Shown: positions 49,696-61,496 of the stretch, piece after piece | Numbering within the stretch: position 1 is the stretch's first letter | Layout: every line of letters begins with the position of its first letter | DNA from: Ampullaceana balthica | Taxonomy: Eukaryota > Mollusca > Gastropoda > Lymnaeidae | Reading direction: 5' to 3' | Length of the DNA stretch: 64,000 nucleotides | NCBI GenBank assembly: GCA_944989445.1 | Contig: CALYLW010000013.1 | Coordinates: forward strand, 1,150,566-1,214,565 | The notes under the pieces: generated by a model | Database searches by the model: none | What the model saw: only the letters and a program-made list of their open reading frames with translations | Told to the model about the DNA's origin: nothing | Translations under genes and position numbers: made by a program

Positions 49696-50977
49696 TTTAA
49701 ATTTAATTGTTAACTTTTGACAAATTAAAGATTTATTAACCGTTAATTTCGATTAAAGCCAAAAAGTAATATTATGTCATAAGTAACACTTATTAAACAT
49801 TCTTGCTGAAAATCTAAATAACACTGGAATGTCTCCTTTATATTTCATCTTTTAACCAACTACGCAAAAAGACAAGTGTGTTGACATTATTTGGCTCAGG
49901 TGATGAGCGGGTCTAATTGACAATATAATCAGCCGAGCTGAACAATCATTCACATGGAACTGAGGTAACTGGTATGCACAAAACGGTCTTGGCAAGGAAT
50001 GACGTTATCAGATATCGGTGTTCATTAAGTTTCCATCATTGTAGAGGATTAATATATTCAGGAACTTCCATCTCCATTTTGTAACGCAGTAATTGTATGG
50101 GGTGCTCAAGGCGGGGTAGCACCTCCGGTGGGGGAACACGTCGTACTCTCTTGGGGGTAGTTCGTCCACCCTTGGTCCCCACTTGTCACTCAGCTCTCAC
50201 CAGTGGCTCCTAGAAACTGTAGCGTGCACAGTGGCCACACCCCGGGCAACGGCTTCGACTAGCTGGCTAAACCTGGTGAGGGTAGCCGACGGGTCTCAAA
50301 CCCTCGGTGATCTAGGTATGTCTACCTATGCACGTAAAGACTGGATTCGGTGGACAGAGCGGAGGAACCACTAGTTGGTCAACGGTCAAAAAAGGCGATT
50401 CTCAGCAAAGCGTTGTGGAACGCTAAGGGCATGACAAGACACACAGGACATCATGGCCATCCGCTGCATCCGTCTCCATCACCAGCTGTCTCGACTTTGT
50501 CCTGCCGCTGGATCAAGATGGTCTCGGGCGAGAGAGTGAGATCGACGAACTGCGCAACTCTTTCTCACTTAAATCCAAGTCATCGCGCAAGTCACTTTTG
50601 TCATCCATCCCATCCCATCAGAACAACAATTCATCAGAAGAGTTGTCGCCATTTTCTCTCTCTGAGTCAGACTCCATTACTGCCATTTGCTTAATACGCT
50701 TTTCATTTGGTTTGATAAGTAGGCGAAGTATTACAACCATGGTAGGCACACTTTATCAACATTTTGAACATTCCCGTCAGTCAATAGTTTAAAACCAAAA
50801 TGTTCGTGTAATCGTCAGGAAATTTATTATTTATCGGCCGCAATTTTTTAATTATTATTTTTTTCTTTTTGACTTCCAATAATTTGTAAGGGATGGGTCG
50901 ATTAATCGTTAAAAATAATTAATCGATAAAATTTTTAACGATTAATCGAGAAATTAATCGTTAATTTCAGCAGCTCT
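49696..50977 (+). mobile_element. hAT-type element 'A', copy 2
   Basis: A perfect 8-bp duplication, actcctaa, flanks it at 49688-49695 and 50978-50985, inside the LINE reading frame. It aligns with copy 1 (380-3245) but lacks both insertions of that copy. It carries its own insertion at 50095-50627. Confidence 0.9.
50095..50627 (+). mobile_element. GC-rich non-LTR (SINE-like) insertion, 533 bp
   Basis: Alignment with hAT 'A' copy 1 (gcagtaattcatcagaag) shows it was inserted here, with aatt on both sides (50091-50094 and 50628-50631). It is far GC-richer than its surroundings and ends in tcatccatcccatcccatc, a short tandem tail typical of retroelements. ORFs in it look spurious. Confidence 0.75.
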
Positions 50978-51234
50978 ACTCCTAAGTACTGTATTTTGCA
51001 TATGTAGTTTGGATTAGCTCTTTTCCGTGAATGAAGTATTTTGAATTTATTTGTTTCTTTTTAAAGTATCCTTTCTGTGATATTTAAAATTAATGCCTTA
51101 AAAACTGAGCTAAGAAGAAAAGTTGTTTTGTGCTCCTCTCGAATTGCGATGTCAAGAATTTGATGCATTCAATCAATAAAGTTAATGAATACTTGACTAA
51201 TTTTAAATGGGCTCACTTATACTTATATCTAGAA

Positions 51235-51421
51235 CAGTGCTTCTAAAACTTTTTAGTATTGCGGACCGGCGGGAATTTTTTCCATTGCACCAGGGACCGG
51301 TGCACTATTTTCCCTGCACTGACAATTTTTTCTGTCCTTTTTTTTGAGAACATCTGCGGACCGGCAGCGGATGGCCCACGGACCGGCACCGGTCCGTGGA
51401 CCACCACTTTGAGAAGCACTG
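51235..51421 (+). mobile_element. Intact hAT MITE (Charlie-like), 187 bp
   Basis: Ends are cagtgcttctaaaacttttt and ccactttgagaagcactg, with a perfect duplication atctagaa (51227-51234 and 51422-51429). The interior contains caccggtccgtggaccacc-type palindromes. Confidence 0.93.
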
Positions 51422-52043
51422 ATCTAGAAGATTAGAATGGCCAGGGGCGTTTGACCAAAAACCATTCGAACAATTATATCAAACTCAAAATTAAAACGTT
51501 TTTAATTCTATCAAATAGATTCCCCCCCCTCCCCTTTTAAAGAAAAAGGATATTCCGTGTCGTTTTGACTTAATTAAAATATCTACACATAATCCTATTC
51601 AGATCATTTTTAGACACTTGTCATGCTTGTAAAACTCACCAGTAGCATTGCTAACGACGCTCCCCCAAATCCCCGATTCATGTGAGCAGAACCTAGAGTC
51701 TGGGGGTTGGGGGGGGGTAACGCACACATAAACTTGTATATTTTGGGGTAAAGGGCAAAAAAGTTCGACTCCTGCCATGAGAGAACCAAACGGAGCTGCG
51801 GTTACATCACAAATGCTTTGATGTCAACATCAAACGACGCAGTGTAACAATTTCATACGTTATCTTGTGGATTCTCAAGCTTAAGGATTATAATTAGATT
51901 TAATGTTCGTGACTTGATAGCTTACGCCAACCAGCGTCTGATGGCCAACCGACAGGCATATTGAGAAGCACTGATTTAAAAAGAAAGAAAAAAGAAACTA
52001 AAAGTCATTAAATAAATTGTAAGTGACCAAATATTTCAGTGGA

Positions 52044-52168
52044 AGTTTTATTTAAAGTTACCTTTTTTGATGTGACGTCACATTTCTTCAACCCCCTCCC
52101 CCCCCCTCGTCACAAAAGTGTGACCCCTCCCCCCCCTAGGTGCGTGACGTCATTTATGGACGGCCTCT
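52044..52168 (-). repeat. End of the ggggccgtccataaa-family element
   Basis: The right side reads aggtgcgtgacgtcattta then tggacggcc, the inverse of the left end at 42124. The other half was not found. Confidence 0.55.
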
Positions 52169-52213
52169 TATACAATTACAATAATCAGCAAATAACCTAA
52201 CTTTTGTTCCTGT

Positions 52214-52501
52214 TGAGATGTTGATTGGGGTCGTTCATAAAGTATGTCACGCTAATTTTTTAACATTTTTAACTTCCTTCTCCCCCCTGTCACAAACTGT
52301 CAAAAATCTCAGACCCCCCCCCCTAAAGTACGTCACACTGTCGAACAAATTTTGTTATCATTATTAACAAAACCATTAAAATTAAATAGAAAACACCGTG
52401 ACGTCACACATGGCTGGACCCCTCCCCCTGTCACACTTTCTTACACCCACTCATTCCCACTCCCTACCTCTGGCGCGTGACGTACTTTATGGACTGCCCC
52501 T
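52214..52501 (-). mobile_element. ggggccgtccataaagtacg-family element, nearly complete
   Basis: It starts ggggtcgttcataaagtatg and ends cgtgacgtactttatggact then gcccc. The interior (accgtgacgtcacacatgg) is the inverse of 42312-42420. C-rich runs replace the G-rich runs of the other copy. Confidence 0.65.
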
Positions 52502-52790
52502 TGGGTAAATCATTTATATAAATTAAAAAGAGTATATATATTGAGGTAGATTCGCTGATTGGAAAATACATTTTTAACTAAAATAATAATAATAAGATAT
52601 TGACAATTATTAATTACATTTTGTTAAGGAAGCAACAAAACAGACTTTAAAAATATTAAAACAATTTGTTCTGTGCTATTTTTTGGTTAAGTTGTTTTTT
52701 TTTAAATATTTTTTTAATTAAAGGTTGCTTTAAAAAGTCTAAGTTAAGAAACAAAAGAAGCAGAAACAATTTTCAAGCTGTAACAATAAC

Positions 52791-55700
52791 ATGGCTGGCG
52801 ACTCAGAGGTAATTATTTTAAAAGCTAAATGTTTGAAACTTGTTATTCTTTCGCAAGCGGAAATAACCATTGATATTTTATAAATCTACATGATTGACAT
52901 CACAGACGATGTAAATAATATTATTTATTGGATAATAATTAATCTTTAGAGTGTATTTGATATTTTGGCTACCGATATTTGTATTATTATTTGTGTTTTT
53001 GAAGTGTTTTAAGTTTTAGTGTTTGTATTAATATTAAGATAAAATTTAGTAAAATACATTTAAATTAAATGAATGTATTCTCAGTACTCCGGTGACTCTA
53101 GACACTCTAGTCCTAGTCTAGTTCTAGCCTCTAGTCTAACTCAGTCAGTTCAGTAGTCAGTTTGAGTAAGATATTCATTTTCAAAATAAATTATTTCAAG
53201 TATAGTTTAGTATAGTATAGTATTACTATAGTCTAAAGTATTTAGTATTAAGTATTTAGTCATTAGTATTAGTATTATTCAGTTATTGGTAATCCTGCAG
53301 TTTTATCACGTATATTATATTAAATAATATAATTATATTATTTCGCAGCGAATTTTAATTTTCTCGTGAGAACATTCGTTTTTAATTTATTAATTGCATT
53401 TATTATATTATTTATATATGTTATATTTTAGCTATTATTATAGCGCTAATTTGTAATAAGGCTATTTAATTTATAAGGCTTTTTTGGCCCTTGGCCTTAA
53501 CGCTACATAATCAGAGTAGGATACATCCATTTTGTTTATCTAGCACCTTGCTTGCCAGATATTTTTTTTTACCTGGAACGACCCATGCTAAAATAAATTT
53601 ACTGACTGAAGATGTTTTTAAAAGTTTCATTCATCTTGTTTAATATTCTTAGAAGATCAATAAATATTTTAAAGAAAATTTCATTTTTTAAAATTTCCTT
53701 ATTAAACTTACTACATGTTTGATTCTTATTTTGCTTGTTTTTAAGTGAGAAAATTTCATTTGGCATCTTATTGTGACAACCCGGCAAGTAGGGTGATAAA
53801 TATCAAAATGGCCTTATCGTGTTCGGACTATGACTTTGTATCATTGAGAGACAAAAAAATGCCTTAGAAATTTAAAATAAAAAAAACAACTAAAAAATGA
53901 GCGTTGTTATAGCTAAAATACTACTTATATTAATGCATTTAATAAATAAAAACGAAAGTTCTCATAAGAAAATTTAAATTTGCTGCGAAATAATATACAT
54001 GCCAAAACTGCAGTATTAACGTATTATTATTAGTATTCGTGATTAGCATAGACTTTCAGACTACTAAAGCTAATAGTAGTACATGTAATACTAATGCTTC
54101 TAAGTTACTACCTACCAGTACACTGATGAGTACTGAACTACTACTGCTGTAACTTGAGTGTAACTCTAAACTAACAGTTAACAGTATTAACAGACTAAGA
54201 AGTATGAGTACTAAGACACTGGGCTTTTGGCCATTGGCAAAGGGTAAAGGAAGAGAGTTAAATAAAAGAATATAATAATAATAGGCAATCTGGGGCTAGA
54301 GGCAGATACACCAAGTACGGGATACAACTGGAAAAGAGAGAACCAGGACTAGACCAAGTCCAAGATGAAGTTAAAAAAAAATTGTGGACAGCCCAGTTTG
54401 GGTAAAAAATTAACGTTTAAAGCCCCATAAGGTTTTCGGTAAACTTCCGCTTCAGTCCAGTAAGGATTTCACATTTATTGCGACATCAACTGGTTATGAA
54501 ATTATAAAAAATTGCTGAAAATGTATTTATATTATTATTGTCATACTGACTTCATCTTTTACTATAAGAATGGTTATTTTAAGTATCCAGTTTAGTACTA
54601 TTATTTTTACAAAAAAGTAGGGCTGTTAACGATTAATTTAATTTTAATCGTTAACTTTTGAAAAATTCGTTAATTTCGATTAAAGCCAAAAATTGAAATT
54701 TATGATGTCATAAGTAACATTTATTAAAATACTAGTCGAAAATCGAAATAACACTGGAATGTCTTCTTTATATGACATTTTTTAACCAACAACGCAAACA
54801 GACAAGTGTATTGACATTATTTGGTTCATGTGATTAGCGGGTCTTATTGACAATAATGATAACCAGCCGAGCTGAACAATCGTTCACATAGGTTTAGATT
54901 GTCTCAGCTGAAGTTTCTGATACTGTAGTGGATGTTTGGTTTGCAGATGATATGTAAGCGAAGTGTTAGAACCATGGTAGCAATGTTCCCTTTAAGCAGG
55001 GTGGCTGCGTAGATATTTGACGGACGCCACGTATGAGTTTAGAATCACCGCTCAGCAAATTTTGTAAAATATTGGACAAAAAATGGATTTTGTGCAACTT
55101 TGCACACAAGTTTTATTTTAACTTTGCACACGGACCAACGAAGCTTAAACTTAGAGGGAACATTGCATGGTATGCAAACGATTTCTCTCAATGGACACAA
55201 TAACCTTTATCAACATTTTTAACATTCACGTCAGTCAATAGTTTAAAACCAAAATGTTCGGGTAATCGTCCGGAAATTAGTTTATATTTATCTGCCGAAA
55301 TATTTTACTTTTTGACTTCCAGTACATTTATAAGTGGTGGGTCGATTAAAATTAATAGTTAAAAAAAAGTTTAATAGTTAAAATTAACGATTAATCGAGA
55401 AATTAGTAGTTAATTTCCGCAGCCCTACAAAAAATTATAGCAAAATCACATCTTCAAAAAAAAACGTAAAAAACTACCACAAAACTTCGCGAAACAAGAG
55501 AAAACACTAGCGAAAGCAACCACCGACATTTCCGGAAGGCGACTAAAGCTTCTCTCACTGAATGAAGAGTTTCTACTTTCTATGATTTCATTACTAAAGA
55601 GAACACTATCAAGGCGCGATTTACAGCGTTTTGGGATTAGAGACGAGGTGCACATTACTACGCTTTGACACTTTAAACGTTAATATCTGCTATTAGTTTG

Positions 55701-58700
55701 AAGTATAGTAAAAGAAGCATTCTATTGCAACAAAGGATTACTGATTTTCGGCATATGTTTTAGGCATTTTCTGACTAAATTGTCACATTAGTCGTAATTT
55801 GACATTAGTCCAAAAGTAAATCCTTTAACTTTATCAGATATAGATTTTAACAAAAATTTTGCTCTTATTAATGAAGGTATGTCACATTAGGCCAACATCA
55901 TATGGCCTTTAGTTTAAAATACATTTTTAAAGAGTTCCTCTTAATAACTTAATATAAATTGCAAGGGGGATTAAATGATTAAATTGACTTTGCTAATTGT
56001 GACAAAATGTTCTTTAAAGTTAACAAGATTTATAAATCATTAAAAAAAATTCTGATAATTTCTTTTATTTCAGAAAGGCAGTGGTGATACTGTTAATATT
56101 GAAGAAAGAAGAGCAACCCATCAAAAGCTTGAGCAGTGGTTAAATAAAAGCATGAGGATAAAAATGACTGATGGGAGAACTCTGATAGGTGAGAATTGTT
56201 ATCCAGGAAGCACTCCTTTAAATAAAATCATCTTTTAACCTAATCATTAACACATATTCTTCTTAATGTTTAATGCCCCAAGCGTGGTAATGCGCGCCTT
56301 GTCCCTAATCCCAAAGCGCTGTAAAGCGTGCCTCGATAGCACTCTCTTTAGTAATGAAATCATAGAAAGTAAGTAGAAACTCTTCATTTAGTGAGCGAGG
56401 CTTTAGTCGACTTCGTATAATGGCGGTGTTTGCTTTCGCTAGTGTTATCGCTCGATTCGCAAAGTTTTGTGGTAGTTGCTACGTTTTTTTTTGAAGATGT
56501 GATTTTGCTATACTTTTTTGTAAAAATAATAGTACTAAACTACAGGTAAAAATACATGTAGTATTAAACTCAAGACGGTCTTTTGGATACGTAAAATAAC
56601 CATTCTTATCCTAAAAGATGAAGTCAGTATGGCAATAATAATATAAATAAATTTTCCGCAATTTTAAAAAATTTATAACCAGTTGATCGCAATAAACAGG
56701 AAATCCTTACAGGACTGAGGCGGAAGTTTACAGAAAACCTTATGGGTCTTTAAACGTTAATGTAGAAATGAAAAAAAAACACTCCATATTTTAAGTACAG
56801 TGGTTATTTATTTCATGAAGCGTTAATACTGTTGATTAAAGGTGTTTAGTCATAATCAGGTTTTCTATGCTCTAACTATGAAAGTATCTGATTTATAAAT
56901 AAAAAATACTAGTTTTGCTGAGATTTACTTCTTATGGTGAAAAAAGAGGTTTAACTGTGTATATTTATGTCTTAACACACACTCATATACGCTGCTTTTT
57001 TCTTTTTTTTTAAAGTACCGAAATGCAGCATGAAAAAGCATTTCAGGCAGTAATAAAAATAAGTATATGTGGAAAAAAGGTGACCTAAACAACATCCTGG
57101 TGCGTAACGCCGGAAAAAAGCACTGGTCATATATATTATATATATAAAGTCGAACCCAGTTAAGTCGACGGCCTTGGGGTATGAAAAATGGCGTCGAGAT
57201 AACCGATGATTGAGTTAAATGAAAACCGATATGGCTGCAAAATATTAACATGCGCTTGAAATTTCTTTACGTACATGATGTGTGTTAATTAGTGATGGGA
57301 CGATTAATCGGAATCGTATCGGAATATCGGGACGCTATTTCTTCAATCTTTCCTAAGGTTGTTAAGGACCGTTTTAGTTTAAATATAACCCTTTGTTGCG
57401 TTAGCGCAGTTTTTTTCCCTAGTACATAACTATAGCGAATTAATCTACTCCTGCCCGCTAGGTACATTGTATTTTTCTCTCTTGTGGTGATTCCCAGATT
57501 GAGCTATACTGTGCCTTGGAAGGAACTTGGGTGACTTTCCTTACAAGCTGCACAAATAAATAACCCAACCTGTGTAACCTACACATCCCCTCATTGTCCC
57601 CAAACCATTCTCTTCCAAACCATCTTCCTTGGGTCCATCCCCTCAGCTTACAATGGACTCAGAATTCCTTCAATAACTTGATGCTAATCGGACTAACCAA
57701 CAACAATGGTGTGGGAGATTGAGAGTGGGGGTGGGTAAACTGTCTGTAGTCTGTTATGTTATATATTTTAAAATCTGGGGAGCCTTGTTTACAGTAAGCA
57801 CCACATGATTTTGGTATCGTCCCATCACTAGCGTTAATAAATGAGAATGTACATGCACATGTTTTTGGAGGTTTTTTTAACACAACAGCGTTGCCGTTAT
57901 TTGTTTGATGAAGCGATCGGCATGCTATAAAAATGTACATACATGTTTGCTAAAATCAAAACGCATATGTGCACCAGTTAACAGCAGAAATTTACCAATA
58001 TAAAATAAAAATCACCGTCGATTCTTGATACAAACCTTTCTTTTCTTTTCTAAAGATATTCGTTTATCTTAAAAAATAAAATGATTAATACATCAGAAAA
58101 TGAATTAAGTTTAATAATATAATATGCACTGCGAAATAATGACGGTTAAAGACCGCTAACGCGATTCCTTGTCTAAATGCATACTCGAGACGTGTCAAGC
58201 TAATTCACACTCGTATCAAAGTGAAACAATATAAAAACATCCGGTAATTTTAATTGAAATCTCGTAAAATCACACAATAGCCGGAAGTCTTGAGGAAAGC
58301 GAGATTTCGATGCTATTTTTAAATAAAAATACAAGAGTGCGTCACTAGTCGAACAGACAGGGATCAAGCTAACCAACGTTAAGTTGCAAATTTGGCCCTC
58401 TTTTGTGCTCGAGGTATTAGGGTTCGGCGACTTAAAAGAATCGAATTAACCGATGAGAAAATGCTAAGACAAAGAGAGAATTTGGGTTGGCGAGTTAACC
58501 GGGCTCGAGTTAAGTGGGTTCGACTGTATGTGTATATATGTGTTCAGAAACATATACAGTCGAAACCGGTTAAGTCGACGGCGTTGGGGTATGAAAAATG
58601 GCGTCGACATAACCGATGATCGAGTTAAAACGAAAACTAATATGGCGGCAAAATATTAACATGTGCTTGAAATTTCTTTATGTACGTGATTAATTAGTTA

Positions 58701-61349
58701 GCGTTAATTAGTGATGGGATGATTAATCGGAATCGTATCGGAACCCTAATATTTCTTCACTCTTTCCTAAGGTTGTAATGACCGTTCGTTTTTAAGGACC
58801 GTTTAAAATTTAAATATAACCATGGTTCCCACTCAGGAGAACGGGAAAAAGTCGGGAATTCTTTAAAAAAAATTTCTCGGCCTTGAAAGTCGAGAAAAGT
58901 TATGACTAATCGGCAGCTTTTATATATATATTTTATTATTTTTATATATATATTTATGCCGAAGTAAAGGACTTTGATTGCGACTCTGTGGTAGTGGTAT
59001 GTTTCGATTCCATTTAATTAAAAAAAAGTTACCAGTTTTTAGTTGTCTGCGCATGCGTTAAAAGGTCAAAGTTCTTGCCTCGTCACATGCTGCGGTCTGC
59101 GTGTAGCATGGCATAGCCGCTCTCGTTTGCCGTCGTATCAGCGAATTTAAAATACAAATAAACAAATCAATATGGTTATTTTAAGTTTAATGCTTTTGAC
59201 GTGCAGGATATCTGTTACTATCAGAACGCTCTCGAATTTCATCAGTCAATCAAACTTGTAATATAAATAAAACTATTGTGGCCTTGACCGTTGATCACAG
59301 CACGCTGTGGGCTGTGTGTACTGTGTTAGACCTCGGCCGACAAATAAGTCTAAGCGAATTTTTTAAAAAATCATTCCTTATCAGAAATGATTTGATTTCA
59401 TCGTCACGCGCGTGTTAGTCACAGTCACGTATCTTACTGGTAACAAAGCAACAAAAAACTTTTTTAAAAGAATAATAATATTTTTTTTTATTAAATAAAA
59501 AAAAACACCGTCGATTCTCGATACAAACCTTTATTTTCATTTCTAAAGATATTCGTTTATCTTAAAAAATAAAATGATTAATACATCAGAAAATGAATTA
59601 AGTTTAATAATAATATAACATGCACTGCAAAATGACAATTAACGACCTATAACGCGATTGTCCAGTACGTCGGGTGAATACATACTCCATGGATACACGT
59701 CGAACTAATAATTCACACACGCAAAACATCCGGTAATTTTTATTGAAATCTCGTAGAATCACACAATAGCCAGAAGTCTCGAAGAAAAGCGAGATGTCAA
59801 CACTGTTTTGAACTAAAATTGCCAGAGTGCATTGCTAGGCCAACCGACGAGGATCGAACTAACCAAGTTAAGTTGCAAATTTGGCCCTCTTTTGTGCTCA
59901 AGGTACTAGGTTTCGGCGACTTAGAAAAATCGAATTAGCCGATGAAAAAATGCTAAGACAAAGAGAGAATTTGGCGGTTCCAATAAAAAACGTCGAGTTA
60001 GTGGGGTGGTCGAGCTAACCAAGCTCGAGGTAAGTGGGTTCGACTGTACTCACATGGATAATTTTAAAAAAACGTAAAAATCCTTTATGTACGAGACGTA
60101 ACTAAAAGAATTTTCATTATAATACGCAGCGCCTGACCATCCAGAAATACAAAATTGCAGTCGTGTCGTAAAACATGTTTAATATAATGGGCACCGATCA
60201 GGAATATGTTTATAAAAAGAGTTGTCAATAAAATACGCACCTTATTGCGTGACAGAAAGGTTGTTCAATATAATATGCACCGCAACGCTCTATCTCAAAA
60301 AATAGCATGATACATAGGAATAAATAAAATAATCTAAAAAATCAATAATTTAATTACGGTACATGCGATCGATCTGAAATTTTGATACATTGTTTTTATT
60401 ATCTGTACGAAACTGCCTGCAAAATTTCAGCTCGCTAGCTTACGAGCAAGTGGGTTAAAAATTGATCAAAAGTTTTGGTGACAAGCAAGCAAGGGCGAGC
60501 GGCCGCAGACACCACGAGTTAATATAAAGGATTTAAAAAAGGGATAATGTGATCCCTTTGAATGATTGTGCCCAAGAAAATTGTGAAAGAATTGTCTAGA
60601 ATAGGCGTTCTTATATTATTAAATCTTATTGACATACATTCAAATTTTTATAAAATATTTTTCACATATGTGATGATTTTTTGTTTGTTTTATCTTGTTT
60701 TAAACTATTTTCTTACAGGCACATTTTTATGCACTGACTGTGACTGCAACATCATAATGGGTTCTTGTGAAGAGTATTTGAAATCCCCAGGTTGTTGTAT
60801 TTTTCAATTTAATTTAAACATAGGGGAAGAAAACTGAATGAGTAAAAAGAACTCAGATAGTAAAACAGAAATCATTCTTAATCTAACAATTAGTTGTTTT
60901 TTAAAATGTTGACAAAAAACAAGAATTTAATGTAAATGATTTATTAACTTTCACTGTTTTAGATCTTGATCCAAAAGAAGATCCTCGAATATTAGGACTT
61001 GCTATGATACCTGGAAAACATGTAGTAACCATTGAAATCGATGAGTCAGTTATAGGAGATGAAGGTTTGTCATGGAAATTTCAAAATTTGTTTCATTTTA
61101 CTTTCAAAACAAATACATTACCAAAATTTTTAAGATTTGAATGCTGGTTTTTTTTCCTGAATAATAATGTTTTGATATTCTTAAACTAGACTTTGTACAT
61201 GTTTTTTTAAATTTCAAATCACTGTATTTTAATTTTTAACTATTTTTGCAGATGAATCAGAAAGTACAAAAAACAACAGCAGTGGATTAGATCATTTAAA
61301 CAGTGAAACTATTATTAATGTTGAACACATTACAAATAATCCATCATGA
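52791..61349 (+). CDS. NAA38: NAA38 (LSMD1), Sm-like auxiliary subunit of NatC
   Basis: Exons 52791-52808, 56074-56188, 60719-60790, 60963-61064 and 61252-61349 join in frame to 405 nt (134 residues plus TGA). Known family role: with NAA30 and NAA35 it forms the ribosome-associated NatC complex, which acetylates N-terminal Met followed by a hydrophobic residue. The Sm fold is clear: WLNKSMRIKMTDGRTLIG, TFLCTDCDCNIIMGSCEEYL and RILGLAMIPGKHVVTIEI match the animal family (MRIRMTDGRTLVG, DRDCNVILGS, RVLGLAMVPG). The length is close to the usual 125. The start codon has A at -3 and G at +4 (aacATGG), and exon 1 codes only MAGDSE. After the Sm domain there is an acidic, Ser/Asn-rich tail ending ITNNPS. 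Introns 1 and 2 (3.3 and 4.5 kb) are filled with transposons. Confidence 0.96.
53081..54245. repeat. Foldback element with about 100-bp inverted arms and TAGTA/TACTA-rich flanks
   Basis: The left arm at 53296-53400 (ctgcagttttatcacg, then ttcgcagcgaattttaattt) is repeated inverted at 53934-54017. Outside the arms, a tagta-rich degenerate stretch (53090-53290) faces a tacta-rich one (54020-54240), so the inversion may extend to over 1.1 kb. It lies in NAA38 intron 1. No coding capacity is evident. The class is unknown; it is foldback-like. Confidence 0.65.
54618..55427 (+). mobile_element. hAT-type element 'A', copy 3
   Basis: TIRs are tagggctgttaacgatt and ttaatttccgcagcccta. The 8-mers caaaaaag and caaaaaat (54610-54617 and 55428-55435) match at seven bases. 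A small MITE is inserted at 54981-55165. Confidence 0.9.
54981..55165 (+). mobile_element. Small hAT MITE with caatgttccctttaag ends, copy 2, 185 bp
   Basis: Ends caatgttccctttaag and cttagagggaacattg are inverse. The duplications catggtag and catggtat flank it (54973-54980 and 55166-55173). Other copies are at 45046-45223 and at the window edge (63942 onward). Confidence 0.9.
56267..56756 (+). mobile_element. piggyBac-type (TTAA) element, copy 3, opposite orientation
   Basis: TTAA at 56263-56266 and 56757-56760. The left side (taatgccccaagcgtggtaa) is the inverse of the right side of copy 1. It lies 75 bases after NAA38 exon 2. Confidence 0.85.
57147..58526 (+). mobile_element. TA-target element (pogo/Tigger-like), copy with nested hAT
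   Basis: It starts aagtcgaacccagttaagtc (first base changed from C) and ends taagtgggttcgactg before TA (58527-58528). It contains the hAT at 57290-57830. Intron 2 of NAA38. Confidence 0.82.
57290..57830 (+). mobile_element. hAT-type element with tagtgatgggacgatt ends, 541 bp
   Basis: The left end is tagtgatgggacgattaatc and the right end ggtatcgtcccatcacta. The 8-mers gtgttaat (57282-57289) and gcgttaat (57831-57838) differ at one base. The same left end sits at the same place in the neighbouring TA element (near 58709) and, inverted, near 8443. Confidence 0.85.
58557..60046 (+). mobile_element. TA-target element (pogo/Tigger-like), second tandem copy
   Basis: It starts cagtcgaaaccggttaagtc after TA (58555-58556) and ends taagtgggttcgactg before TA (60047-60048). 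It has the same orientation as the preceding copy and is only 30 bp away. The interior diverges from that copy after about 58.82 kb (atggttcccactcaggagaa). Confidence 0.85.
60063..60545 (+). mobile_element. 'atcctttatata'-family element (intron 2 of NAA38)
   Basis: The left end is aaatcctttatgtacgagac and the right end gagttaatataaaggattt. The core gcgatcgatctgaaattttg is shared with copies at 13.3, 32.4 and 47.7 kb. The end lies about 175 bases before NAA38 exon 3. Confidence 0.6.
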
Positions 61350-61496
61350 TTGTTTTTGCATTTAGTAATGTGGCCTTTTTATGATGTAGTTGTATTTTTA
61401 ATAGTCATTAGTCAAGAGGGTATCTTCAAAAATAGTGCAACAGTAAAAAAAACATTAACAGATTTCAGAAATTGGGGATTTACCCCTTCTTGCTTC

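Larger units (their letters stand above)
49280..51200 (-). pseudogene. LINE reverse-transcriptase fragment, split by a hAT insertion
   Basis: On the minus strand the right part (51200-50986) encodes HQILDIAIREEHKTTFLLSS, then KIQYLG. The left part (49695-49280) continues VIISEKLSWNPHVKEVIKKS, then NKTLGLIKRNFYRCT and ILEQIQKRASRFI, with stops and frameshifts. YLGVxIxxxLSWxxHV and IQKRASRFI are the classic C-terminal RT segment of Jockey-type LINEs. hAT 'A' copy 2 sits between them. Confidence 0.85.
54414..55679 (-). mobile_element. piggyBac-type (TTAA) element, copy 2, with a hAT inside
   Basis: Ends are cgtttaaagcccc and actttaaacg, with TTAA at 54410-54413 and 55680-55683. It aligns with copy 1 (2419-2902) on both sides of the hAT 'A' copy 3 at 54618-55427. 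It lies in NAA38 intron 1. A short minus-strand frame shares NEIIESRNSSFSERSFSRLP with copy 1 (one residue differs). Confidence 0.88.

Noticed and set aside
50183..50694. ORFs in the GC-rich insertion
   Set aside because: They read across the retroelement boundary into hAT sequence and show no conserved domain.
49205..51972. A single large Charlie-like hAT spanning both cagtgcttctc ends
   Set aside because: Flanking octamers (agttagag and atttaaaa) do not match, and an independent intact copy with its own duplication sits between them.
57659..57940. 93-codon minus-strand ORF
   Set aside because: Spans the end of a nested hAT and its host element; no domain seen.
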